Assembly (NCBI GenBank): GCA_015478575.1
Contig: JADMIN010000214.1
Span: 1 to 5,561, forward strand
DNA from: Ktedonobacterales bacterium
GTDB taxonomy: Bacteria; Chloroflexota; Ktedonobacteria; Ktedonobacterales; JADMIN01
DNA length: 5,561 nucleotides
Direction: 5' to 3'
Shown here: positions 1 through 5,561 of the stretch, in pieces
How positions within the stretch are numbered: position 1 is the first letter of the stretch
Layout: the number at the start of each line of letters is the position of its first letter
Notes under the pieces: model-generated
What the model was told of the DNA's origin: nothing
Databases searched by the model: none
Seen by the model: only the letters and a program-made list of their open reading frames with translations
Position numbers and translations under genes: made by a program

Positions 1-2812
1 GCCAGAGACCATCCGCGGCACCGACATACCCTTGCTCCGCCAGCGTCCGCCCCAGCATGATGCCCAGCGCTACATCCACCATCGGCACGCCTGTCACCTT
101 GCTCAGAATCGGCACGGTGCGCGAAGCGCGGGGGTTGACCTCCAGCACGTAGACGTTGGCGCCCGGCGTCGCGGTTGGCTCAGTGACAACGAACTGCGCG
201 TTCATCAGCCCGCGCACGCCCAGCGCCAGCGCGATCTCACGGGTGTAGCGCGCGACGGCGGTGGTCTCCTCGCGGCTGAGGCTGCGCGTGGGATAGACGG
301 CGAAGCTGTCGCCAGAATGCACGCCCGCGCGCTCGATATGCTCCATGATGCCGGGAATGAGCACATCCTGCCCATCGCAGAGCGCGTCTACCTCGACCTC
401 GCGCCCGCTGAGGTAGCGATCAATCAGGATCGGATGCTCGCCAAATTGCTCGATCACTCGCGTGACGTAGCGCTCCAACTGCGCCCGCTCGCGGACGATC
501 TCCATCGCGCGCCCGCCCAGCACGTAGGAGGGACGTACCAGCACGGGATAGCCGATCTCGTCAGCGACCTCCAGCGCCGCCGCGACGGCGCGCACCGCCG
601 CCCCGCGCGGACGCGGCACGCCGAGTCGCTCCAGCAGGGCCTCGAAGCGGCGGCGGTCCTCCGCCAGATCAATGCTCTCCACCGAAGTGCCGAGTATGGG
701 CACGCCCGCCGCCAGCAACGGCGCCGCCAGCCCAATGGCCGTCTGCCCACCGAACTGGACGATGGTAGGAGGCATCCCCTCGTTCGCCAGGACCGCCAGC
801 ACGCTCTCCTCATCCAGCGGCTCGAAGTAGAGCCGGTCGGACATATCGAAATCGGTGCTGACGGTCTCAGGGTTGGAGTTGATCATCACGCTGCCCACCC
901 CTGCCGCTCGGAGTGCCTGCGCCGCCCGCACCGAACAGTAGTCGAACTCGATCCCTTGGCCGATGCGAATGGGGCCGGAGCCAAGCACCACCGCCTTCGC
1001 GCCCGCCAGCGGCTCCGCCTCGTTCTCCTGCTCATAGGTGCTGTAGAAGTACGGCGTCTGGGCAGCGAACTCGGCGGCGCAGGTATCCACCATCTTGTAG
1101 GTCGGCAGGATATTCCACTGCCGTCGGAGGTGATAGAGAGCAGCGGGCGTGACCTGGCTCTCAGCCGCTCCCCCACGCGAGGAAAGCGCATCGGGAAGTG
1201 GCGGTGGAGCGACCCCTGCCGCCCCTGCGCGCGCTGGTGCTTCCGTGCCCTGCGCTTCCGTGCCCTGCGCTGCTGCCTCCACGTCTCTCTCCAGGGCGGG
1301 AGGCCACGAGGCAAGATCGGCGATCTGCTTGTCGGAGAAGCCGAGGCGCTTGGCCGTGCGGAGCAGTTCCCTGGTGAGCGGGCGCGCGGCCAGCCGCTGC
1401 TCCATGCGCACGATTGTGCGCAGCTTGGCCAGGAACCAGCGATCAATGCCAGTTTCTTCGTAGAGGGCCTCGATCGTGCCATCGGCGGGGTCCACGCGCA
1501 GGGCATCCAGCAAGCGCCAGAGCCGGACATCATTGGGCGGCAGCTCGCTCTCCTCGGTCACCTCCACGCCCTCCCGCTTGCGCGGTGTGCGCAAGGCGTC
1601 AGCGCGCAGCTCCAGCCCGCGCATCGCCTTTTGCAGCGCCGCCTCGAAGCTGCGATCGAGCGCCATCACTTCGCCGGTGGCTTTCATCTGCGTGCCCAGC
1701 GCCCGGTCGGCCAGGGGAAACTTATCGAAGGGCCAGCGCGGAATCTTGACGACGACGTAATCCAGCGCCGGCTCGAAGGCGGCCACTGTCTGGCCCGTGA
1801 CTTCGTTGGCGATCTCATCCAGCCGCCGACCGACGGCAATCTTGGCCGCCACGCGCGCGATGGGGTAGCCAGTGGCCTTGGAGGCGAGCGCGGAACTGCG
1901 GCTGACACGCGGATTGACCTCGATCACGTAGAACTGGAAGGAGTGGGGGTCGAGCGCGAACTGAATGTTGCAGCCACCTTCCACACCCAGCGCGCGAATG
2001 ATCTTGAGGGCGACGCTGCGCAGCATCTGATACTCGCGGTCGGAGAGCGTCTGGCTGGGCGCGACCACGATGCTGTCGCCGGTGTGGATGCCCAACGGAT
2101 CGAAATTTTCCATGTTGCAGACGGTGATGCAGGTGTCGGCGGCGTCGCGGATGACCTCGTACTCGATCTCCTTCCAGCCACCGAGGTACTGCTCGACCAG
2201 GATCTGGCGGATGGGGCTGGCGGCCAGGCCGCTGGCGGCGATGTGCTCCAGTTCGGCGCATGTGCGCGCGATGCCGCCGCCGGTGCCGCCGAGGGTGAAG
2301 GCCGGGCGCACCACCGCTGGCATGCCGATGACGGCCTCGGAGAAGGCCAGGGCATCCGCCACCCTCGTCACGGTGCGGCTGGGCGGCACGCTCACGCCCA
2401 GGTCGAGCAAGAGTTGCTTGAACCGCTCGCGATCTTCGGCCATCTGGATGGCCGTGAGCGGCGTGCCGAGCAATTGGACGTTGAACTCATCCAGCACGCC
2501 GGCCTCAGCCAGCGCGACGGCCAGATTAAGGCCGGTCTGGCCGCCCAGCGTCGCCAACAGGCCATCGGGGCGCTCGCGGGCGATCACGCGGCGCACCACC
2601 TCGACGGTCAGCGGCTCGATATAGGTGACCTCGGCCACGCCCTCATCGGTCATGATGGTGGCAGGGTTCGAGTTGACCAAGATGACGCGCTTGCCCTCCT
2701 CGCGCAGCGCCCGGCACGCCTGTGTGCCCGCGTAATCGAACTCGGCGGCCTGCCCGATGATGATCGGTCCAGAACCGATGACCAAGACGGATTGGATATC
2801 TTCGCGCGCCAT
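1..2812 (-). CDS. carB: Carbamoyl-phosphate synthetase large subunit (3'-truncated by window edge)
   Basis: The product makes carbamoyl phosphate from bicarbonate, two ATP and ammonia delivered by the small (glutaminase) subunit CarA, for pyrimidine and arginine synthesis in the cytoplasm. About 937 codons are visible with no internal stop. First half: pre-ATP-grasp GSGPIIIGQAAEFDYAGTQA from residue 13, LGGQTGLNL at 89-97, ATP-grasp loop LGGTGGGIA at 174-182 and metal-binding EVNPR at 298-302. Second half: GSGPIRIGQGIEFDY at 611-625, FGGQTAIGLA near 687, LGGRAMEIV at 765-773 and EVNPR at 891-895. The window ends soon after GRTLAEQG, so the end of the second synthetase unit and the C-terminal MGS-like allosteric domain lie outside. 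Compared with E. coli CarB (1073 residues), the second-half motifs sit about 50 residues late, because residues ~502-551 are an Ala/Pro/Gly-rich insertion in the oligomerisation region. The ATG at 2812 has GGAGAG 10 nt upstream and starts 18 nt after the VOC gene. carA is not adjacent upstream. Confidence 0.98.
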   Translation of the reverse strand, partial: MAREDIQSVLVIGSGPIIIGQAAEFDYAGTQACRALREEGKRVILVNSNPATIMTDEGVAEVTYIEPLTVEVVRRVIARERPDGLLATLGGQTGLNLAVALAEAGVLDEFNVQLLGTPLTAIQMAEDRERFKQLLLDLGVSVPPSRTVTRVADALAFSEAVIGMPAVVRPAFTLGGTGGGIARTCAELEHIAASGLAASPIRQILVEQYLGGWKEIEYEVIRDAADTCITVCNMENFDPLGIHTGDSIVVAPSQTLSDREYQMLRSVALKIIRALGVEGGCNIQFALDPHSFQFYVIEVNPRVSRSSALASKATGYPIARVAAKIAVGRRLDEIANEVTGQTVAAFEPALDYVVVKIPRWPFDKFPLADRALGTQMKATGEVMALDRSFEAALQKAMRGLELRADALRTPRKREGVEVTEESELPPNDVRLWRLLDALRVDPADGTIEALYEETGIDRWFLAKLRTIVRMEQRLAARPLTRELLRTAKRLGFSDKQIADLASWPPALERDVEAAAQGTEAQGTEAPARAGAAGVAPPPLPDALSSRGGAAESQVTPAALYHLRRQWNILPTYKMVDTCAAEFAAQTPYFYSTYEQENEAEPLAGAKAVVLGSGPIRIGQGIEFDYCSVRAAQALRAAGVGSVMINSNPETVSTDFDMSDRLYFEPLDEESVLAVLANEGMPPTIVQFGGQTAIGLAAPLLAAGVPILGTSVESIDLAEDRRRFEALLERLGVPRPRGAAVRAVAAALEVADEIGYPVLVRPSYVLGGRAMEIVRERAQLERYVTRVIEQFGEHPILIDRYLSGREVEVDALCDGQDVLIPGIMEHIERAGVHSGDSFAVYPTRSLSREETTAVARYTREIALALGVRGLMNAQFVVTEPTATPGANVYVLEVNPRASRTVPILSKVTGVPMVDVALGIMLGRTLAEQGYVGAADGLW
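1160..1309 (-). other. Low-complexity insertion in CarB oligomerisation region
   Basis: This in-frame segment encodes about 50 residues (~502-551) rich in Ala, Pro, Gly and Glu. It sits between the conserved stretch GFSDKQIADLA and the resumption at NILPTYKMVDTCAAEF. In E. coli CarB the matching interval is only about 20 residues long. The segment contains the repeat QGTEAQGTEA and a run of three prolines, and it looks like a disordered, solvent-exposed loop. The flanks align well with the family, so this is an insertion and not a frameshift. The exact borders are by eye, give or take about five residues. Confidence 0.75.
1239..1271. repeat. 15-bp tandem repeat, 2.2 copies, inside carB insertion
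   Basis: The plus-strand unit GCTTCCGTGCCCTGC occurs at 1239-1253 and again, identical, at 1254-1268; the period continues for three further bases. As 15 is a multiple of three, the duplication keeps the carB frame and encodes QGTEA twice (residues 516-525). Perfect identity at the DNA level suggests a recent slippage or duplication event. Confidence 0.9.
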
Positions 2813-2822
2813 GGGGTGTTGT

Positions 2823-2828
2823 CTCTCC
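2823..2828 (-). promoter_or_regulatory. Ribosome binding site of carB
   Basis: The minus strand reads GGAGAG, followed by 10 nt and then ATG at 2812. The site lies wholly in the 18-nt gap after the VOC stop codon. It fixes the carB start at a position that also gives the usual short N-terminus before GSGPIIIGQ. Confidence 0.75.
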
Positions 2829-2830
2829 GT

Positions 2831-3256
2831 CTAGTTGCGCTCTTCGCTACCCTCACCGCCCGGTGCGGCACCTTCGGCGAAGACCTCGTGGATATTGCCG
2901 TCGGGGTCGGCGAAGAAGCCGGTTCGCATGCCCCATGGCATCGTCGCGGGCGCGTGAATCGGCTTGGCGCCAGCGGCGACGAGGCGCGTGTACTCGCTAT
3001 CCACCTCGTCCGGCGAGGCCGTGCGGAAGGCCAGCTCGATGGTCTGCCCGGCGCGACGCTCGCGGTACGATTCCGCACCGGTGACGCTGATCATCTCCGC
3101 CCGCGAGCAGATGGCGAGCCGCACGCCCTCATGGCCGAACTCGACGTATGCGCCGTGGTCGTCCCTGACGGGTATGCCCAGCACATCACGGTAGAAGGCG
3201 ACCATCGTCGGCACATCGTCGGTCAGGATGGTGAGCAGGTCAATGCGTGGCTCCAT
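2831..3256 (-). CDS. VOC-superfamily (glyoxalase/bleomycin-resistance fold) protein
   Basis: This is a 141-residue protein with the vicinal-oxygen-chelate fold; the length is typical of a single two-module VOC protein. The N-terminal module shows DLLTILTDDVPTMVAFYRDV (residues 6-25), the usual strand followed by the helix carrying FYRD. The C-terminal module ends with GFFADPDGNIHEVF, where DPDGN (117-121) and the Glu at 124 match the family signature and one usual metal-ligand position. The matching N-terminal ligand position is not an obvious His or Gln, so metal binding and catalysis are uncertain. The family includes glyoxalases, dioxygenases, thiol transferases and drug-binding proteins, and the substrate here cannot be assigned. 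The ATG at 3256 was chosen over an upstream ATG at 3394, because it has a strong Shine-Dalgarno site and the longer frame would overlap the preceding GNAT gene with non-VOC sequence. The last 15 or so residues form a Gly/Glu-rich tail. Confidence 0.9.
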   Translation of the reverse strand: MEPRIDLLTILTDDVPTMVAFYRDVLGIPVRDDHGAYVEFGHEGVRLAICSRAEMISVTGAESYRERRAGQTIELAFRTASPDEVDSEYTRLVAAGAKPIHAPATMPWGMRTGFFADPDGNIHEVFAEGAAPGGEGSEERN

Positions 3257-3263
3257 GTGCGTG

Positions 3264-3272
3264 CTCCCCTCA
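3264..3272 (-). promoter_or_regulatory. Ribosome binding site of VOC gene overlapping the upstream stop codon
   Basis: The minus strand reads TGAGGGGAG. The first three bases are the stop codon of the GNAT gene, and the GAGGGGAG that starts inside it is the Shine-Dalgarno site, 7 nt before ATG 3256. A ribosome ending the GNAT gene would sit on the VOC initiation site, so translational coupling is likely (inference). Confidence 0.75.
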
Positions 3273-4136
3273 CGATGCGAACGTATACACATCCACGTCG
3301 CAGACCGGGCGGTAGCCGATCTGCTGGTAAATCTTGTTCGAGGTCGGGTTGTCCAGGTTAGTGAAAAGGAAGACGAAGCGCCGTCCGCCATCAAGCAGGA
3401 GCTGGCTCACCGCCGCGGTGAGTGCGCTGGCGTAGCCGTGGCCCCGCTGCTCCGGCGGGGTGTAGACCGGGCCGACGCGCATGCCATTGGGGGTGGGATT
3501 GCCGTACGCCACCAGCGAGACAGACTCACCACGCTCGTCCTCCCAGAGGTAGACGCCGCGTTCTGGAGCATTCAACACCTGCTCTACCCACGTCGCAGGT
3601 TCGTGTACCCCGCTGCCATGCAGCGCCTCGCGCTCGAAGGCGACCAGCCAGCGCATCAGCAACTCGCGGTCGGCCAGCGTGGCACGGCGCGGCGCCCCAG
3701 GCACACCCATGACGGGAGTCACAGTGTCGAGACTGTAGGCGCGCTCCCGCATGCTCAGCGTGCCAGGCCGACCAGTGAGGCGCTGCCACCCTTCGCTGAA
3801 GATGTGGCTCAAAGGCACGGGGCCAATCACGCCAGGAATGTCGCCAGCGGTCGCCCGCACGTCGCGCGCGACCAGCGCCAGCGCCCCCGGCCCGGCGGAT
3901 TCGGGCGCGATCAGCGAGAGGATGACGTTGAAGGGTGGCGTGCGTATCGCGACGGCCACCACGTCGCCGCCCTCTTCGACGGTCGCCAGATACAGCGGCT
4001 CCACGAAGCGCCCAGGGTCAATCCGCAGCGTACCAAGAATACCGAGCGGCAGGCTGTGTGCGGCCTCATGGCGCACGAGATACGGCTCGGCGCGCGTAGC
4101 GAATGCCATGCTATCGGTGAAGCGGCGCAGCTCCAT
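3270..4136 (-). CDS. GNAT-family N-acetyltransferase, FR47-like C-terminal domain
   Basis: This 288-residue protein has a GNAT fold in its C-terminal third. Motif A is GMRVGPVYTPPEQRGHGYAS (residues 218-237), with the acetyl-CoA pyrophosphate loop RGHGYA at 231-236. Motif B follows with TNLDNPTSNKIYQQIGY (259-275), where the Asn-Pro and the Tyr/Gly-Tyr positions are characteristic. The pattern resembles the predicted acetyltransferases with an FR47-like domain (COG3393 type); this is recalled, not searched. The N-terminal ~140 residues (LPLGILGTL, VVAVAIRTPPFNVILS) look like the divergent N-terminal half of the same two-lobed architecture. The acceptor substrate is unknown. The ATG at 4136 is preceded by a perfect AGGAGG at 9 nt, so the longer reading from 4193 is rejected. 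The 120-nt gap upstream shows no convincing promoter or T-run terminator on the minus strand, so transcription could be from an unseen promoter or read-through. The gene ends 13 nt before the VOC gene. Confidence 0.88.
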   Translation of the reverse strand: MELRRFTDSMAFATRAEPYLVRHEAAHSLPLGILGTLRIDPGRFVEPLYLATVEEGGDVVAVAIRTPPFNVILSLIAPESAGPGALALVARDVRATAGDIPGVIGPVPLSHIFSEGWQRLTGRPGTLSMRERAYSLDTVTPVMGVPGAPRRATLADRELLMRWLVAFEREALHGSGVHEPATWVEQVLNAPERGVYLWEDERGESVSLVAYGNPTPNGMRVGPVYTPPEQRGHGYASALTAAVSQLLLDGGRRFVFLFTNLDNPTSNKIYQQIGYRPVCDVDVYTFAS

Positions 4137-4145
4137 CTCCCTTGC

Positions 4146-4151
4146 CCTCCT
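4146..4151 (-). promoter_or_regulatory. Ribosome binding site of the single GNAT gene
   Basis: The minus strand carries a perfect AGGAGG followed by 9 nt and ATG 4136. It decides the start codon against an in-frame ATG at 4193, which has no comparable site. Confidence 0.85.
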
Positions 4152-4256
4152 ATACGGTGCCGTGCCCTTTATCGGGCGTCGCTCCGCCCTCACCCAGCGG
4201 CCTCTGGCGCGGCGAGCGGGATGCGGCGAGGCTACAGAACCCGTTGCGCACGATTT

Positions 4257-5498
4257 TCATCTCCCTATGCGGTCGAGCGCCGCTAGTTCTTCTGGCGTGA
4301 GCGCGCTGGGCTTCGGCTCGACCCATTGCTCATAGCGGCGCGCCACGCGATGTGGCAGGGCAACCTCGCCGCGAGCGCTGAAGCCAGCGCGCTCATAGTA
4401 GGCACGCAGAGCGGGATTATCGGCATTGCAATCCAGACGCAGCAGCGGCTTCCCCTCTGTCGCCGTGTACCGCTCAGCCCAGCGCAAGAGCGCCCGCCCG
4501 ATCTGTTGCCCCGCGCGGGCGCGACGCACCGCCAACCCATGCGCATAGAGCGCGTCGCCGGGCAGGTCCGCCCAGAGGTCGTCTTCCGCCGTCAGGGCCA
4601 CCTTCGCGGCGGCGCTGCCATCAACCGTGGCGAGATACAGTTGCCCGCGGGCGATGGTCTCGGCGAAGATCTCGCGCAGCGGGCGCGGCGGGTCGCCTGG
4701 CTCGATGCCACGTGAGCGCAGCCAACTCGCCGCGTCTTCCTCGATGGCAACGGCCGCATCCAGGTCCGCTGGTCCCGCCCGCGTGATGGTCAAGATCGCG
4801 CCAGATGGCAGCGACAGTTTGTCTATTTCGGTCACGATAGCGTGCTCCTCACCTTTCGCTGAGAGGGCGCCGTGGCGACGCGGGAGGTTCCTCGCGGGAG
4901 GTTCCTCATGGCGCCGCTCTCTCCCAAGCACCGAAGCGGCGCCAGCATCCGCCGCCCCGGTAGCGTCGCGGCCGAGCGCGGCGCCCGCCACGGGCTTCTC
5001 GAAGCGCGCCAGCCGACTCTCCTTGCTGACGCCATCGGCGACGCGCGTGAAGCCAGCCTGTTCGTAGTAGGCACAGAGCCGCGGATTGTCCGCGATGCAA
5101 TCCAGCCGCAGGTAGGGGCGGCCCGCGCGCGCGACCTCGCGCTCGGCCCAGCGCAAGAGTGCCCGCCCGATGCCCTGCCCCGCCGCTGACCGGCGCACGC
5201 GCAGCCCATGCACGTAGCCCGCGTCATCCGGGCGCGGGCCCCAGGTCTCCTCGTCGGACCATTGCAGGGCAATGGTAGCGATGGTCTCCGCGCCACGACG
5301 GGCGAGATAGACCTCGCCGCGCGCGAGGGGCGCGTCGAGCCAGACTTTCTGAAAGGCGCCCGGCCGCCACTGGCGGATGCCCAGGTCCCAGAGCCAGCGT
5401 GCCGCCTCCTCGTGGATCTCGATGAAGGTATCGGCGTCGGCGGGCGTGGCGCGCACCATCGTCACGCCCGGTGGCAGGAACGTCGCGTCATCAGTCAT
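4257..5498 (-). CDS. Tandem double GNAT acetyltransferase (fused duplicate)
   Basis: This 413-residue protein contains two homologous GNAT domains. Domain 1 covers about residues 12-168: RWLWDLGIRQW (34-44), motif A YVHGLRVRRSAAGQGIGRAL (95-114) and RLDCIADNPRLCAYYEQAGF (131-150). Domain 2 covers about 232-392: SWLRSRGI (258-265), motif A YAHGLAVRRARAGQQIGRAL (318-337) and RLDCNADNPALRAYYERAGF (354-373). Both share IGRALLRWAER word for word, so one is a duplicate of the other. Domain 2 has Gln in place of the central Gly of the acetyl-CoA loop (GQQIG against GQGIG). The linker (~170-222) is Ala/Arg/Gly-rich and reads like former intergenic DNA. It holds a 14-bp tandem repeat and a ribosome site plus GTG in frame at residue 222. 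The substrate is unknown. ATG 5498 was preferred because MTDDATFLPPG lines up with the domain 2 beginning (V/M)TEIDKLSLPSG; its Shine-Dalgarno candidate (GAGAG, 13 nt away) is distant. An in-frame ATG at 5534 would add 12 repeat-encoded residues and has better spacing (9 nt). Confidence 0.88.
   Translation of the reverse strand: MTDDATFLPPGVTMVRATPADADTFIEIHEEAARWLWDLGIRQWRPGAFQKVWLDAPLARGEVYLARRGAETIATIALQWSDEETWGPRPDDAGYVHGLRVRRSAAGQGIGRALLRWAEREVARAGRPYLRLDCIADNPRLCAYYEQAGFTRVADGVSKESRLARFEKPVAGAALGRDATGAADAGAASVLGRERRHEEPPARNLPRRHGALSAKGEEHAIVTEIDKLSLPSGAILTITRAGPADLDAAVAIEEDAASWLRSRGIEPGDPPRPLREIFAETIARGQLYLATVDGSAAAKVALTAEDDLWADLPGDALYAHGLAVRRARAGQQIGRALLRWAERYTATEGKPLLRLDCNADNPALRAYYERAGFSARGEVALPHRVARRYEQWVEPKPSALTPEELAALDRIGR
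4833..4853 (-). promoter_or_regulatory. Internal ribosome site and GTG start for the second GNAT domain
   Basis: The minus strand reads GGTGAGGAG at 4853-4845, then 9 nt, then GTG at 4835-4833, in frame with the double GNAT gene. Translation from here would give a free 192-residue protein (4835-4257) that is a complete single GNAT domain and begins MTEIDKLSLPSG, much like the start of domain 1. The TGA inside the ribosome site (4851-4849) is out of frame today but would be the stop of domain 1 if one copy of the upstream 14-bp repeat were absent. Whether the site is used is unknown. Confidence 0.6.
4880..4907. repeat. 14-bp tandem repeat, 2 copies, in the GNAT-GNAT linker
   Basis: The plus-strand unit GCGGGAGGTTCCTC stands at 4880-4893 and again, identical, at 4894-4907; the period extends one base further to 4879. 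As 14 is not a multiple of three, the two copies are read in different frames (EEPPA, then RNLPR), and gain or loss of one copy changes the frame of everything after it. This is the apparent fusion point of the two GNAT genes. Confidence 0.92.
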
Positions 5499-5518
5499 AG
5501 ATTGCCCGCGTCTCTCAT
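5495..5518 (-). other. Possible leader mini-ORF overlapping the double GNAT start
   Basis: An ATG at 5518, in the last full 16-bp repeat unit, opens a seven-codon frame (MRDAGNL) whose TGA (5497-5495) overlaps the ATG of the double GNAT gene as ATGA. GAGAG lies 9 nt upstream of this ATG. It could be a coupling leader peptide, or simply a by-product of the repeat; nothing in the sequence shows that it is translated. Confidence 0.25.
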
Positions 5519-5561
5519 CTTGCGCGTCTCTCATCTTGCGCGTCTCTCATCTTGCGCGTCT
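5507..5561. repeat. 16-bp tandem repeat array, at least 3.4 copies, upstream of the double GNAT gene
   Basis: The plus-strand unit CGCGTCTCTCATCTTG repeats with perfect 16-bp periodicity from 5507 to the window end, so the full copy number is unknown. On the minus strand each unit reads CAAGATGAGAGACGCG. It thus carries an ATGA and, after it, a GAGAG that sits 9 nt before the ATG of the next unit. The ATGs at 5550, 5534 and 5518 fall in three different frames. Only the one at 5534 is in frame with the GNAT gene, where it would add 12 residues. Confidence 0.93.

Noticed and set aside
32..3361. A 1109-codon open frame on the plus strand
   Set aside because: It is the exact codon-for-codon antisense of carB and the VOC gene. 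It stays open only because the sense codons TTA, CTA and TCA are avoided in this GC-rich DNA. Its translation is rich in His, Arg, Asp and Ala without any family signature, whereas the minus strand encodes unmistakable CarB.
3257..3394. Longer VOC start at ATG 3394
   Set aside because: The added 46 residues are Ser/Thr/Arg-rich, read out of frame across the end of the GNAT gene, and match no VOC feature; ATG 3256 has a strong ribosome site.
4174..4189. Hairpin GGGCG-6 nt-CGCCC in the gap between the two GNAT genes as a terminator
   Set aside because: The stem is only 5 bp and no T-run follows on either strand; such GC hairpins arise by chance in DNA of this composition.
4137..4256. Promoter for the GNAT-VOC-carB genes in the 120-nt gap
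   Set aside because: No -35/-10 pair of reasonable quality was found. GATAAA and TATAGG occur on the minus strand but without a partner at the right distance, and the latter overlaps the ribosome site region.
3228..4286. A 352-codon plus-strand frame over the single GNAT gene
   Set aside because: It lies opposite the well-supported GNAT gene, has low-information composition, has no ribosome site and ends in the intergenic gap.
5507..5561. CRISPR array
   Set aside because: The 16-bp units are directly adjacent with no spacers, so this is a simple tandem repeat.

Overview
The window is a GC-rich bacterial segment (by eye roughly two thirds G+C). Every gene that can be supported lies on the minus strand and reads from right to left. 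Rich Shine-Dalgarno sites (AGGAGG, GAGGGGAG) and almost no A/T-ending codons fit a high-GC bacterium. The lineage cannot be fixed from the sequence; Chloroflexota or Actinomycetota would fit, as a guess only.

Layout in order of transcription: (1) a leader of 16-bp tandem repeats running off the right edge (5507-5561); (2) a 413-residue protein made of two tandem GNAT acetyltransferase domains (5498-4257); (3) a 120-nt gap; (4) a 288-residue single GNAT acetyltransferase (4136-3270); (5) after 13 nt, a 141-residue VOC/glyoxalase-fold protein (3256-2831); (6) after 18 nt, carB, the large subunit of carbamoyl-phosphate synthetase, intact from its start but cut by the left edge after about 937 codons (2812 to <1). 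The three genes GNAT-VOC-carB are packed like an operon. carA does not lie directly upstream of carB. carB supplies carbamoyl phosphate for pyrimidine and arginine synthesis. The substrates of the GNAT and VOC proteins cannot be read from the sequence, and no functional link to carB is evident.

The most interesting observation is how the double GNAT gene seems to have arisen. The second domain keeps what looks like its own start (GTG at 4835 with a GGTGAGGAG ribosome site 9 nt away). Just upstream, in the linker, lies a 14-bp tandem duplication (4880-4907). Removing one copy in silico shifts the upstream frame so that domain 1 ends at a TGA (4851-4849), 13 nt before that GTG, which is an ordinary operon junction. 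So a 14-bp duplication apparently fused two neighbouring, duplicated acetyltransferase genes, and it could in principle be reversible. Two other short tandem duplications of similar size occur here: 15 bp in frame inside a ~50-residue insertion of carB (1239-1271), and 16 bp in the leader of the double GNAT gene, where every unit carries an ATGA and a GAGAG at start-codon spacing. No RNA genes, insertion sequences, CRISPR arrays or convincing terminators were seen.
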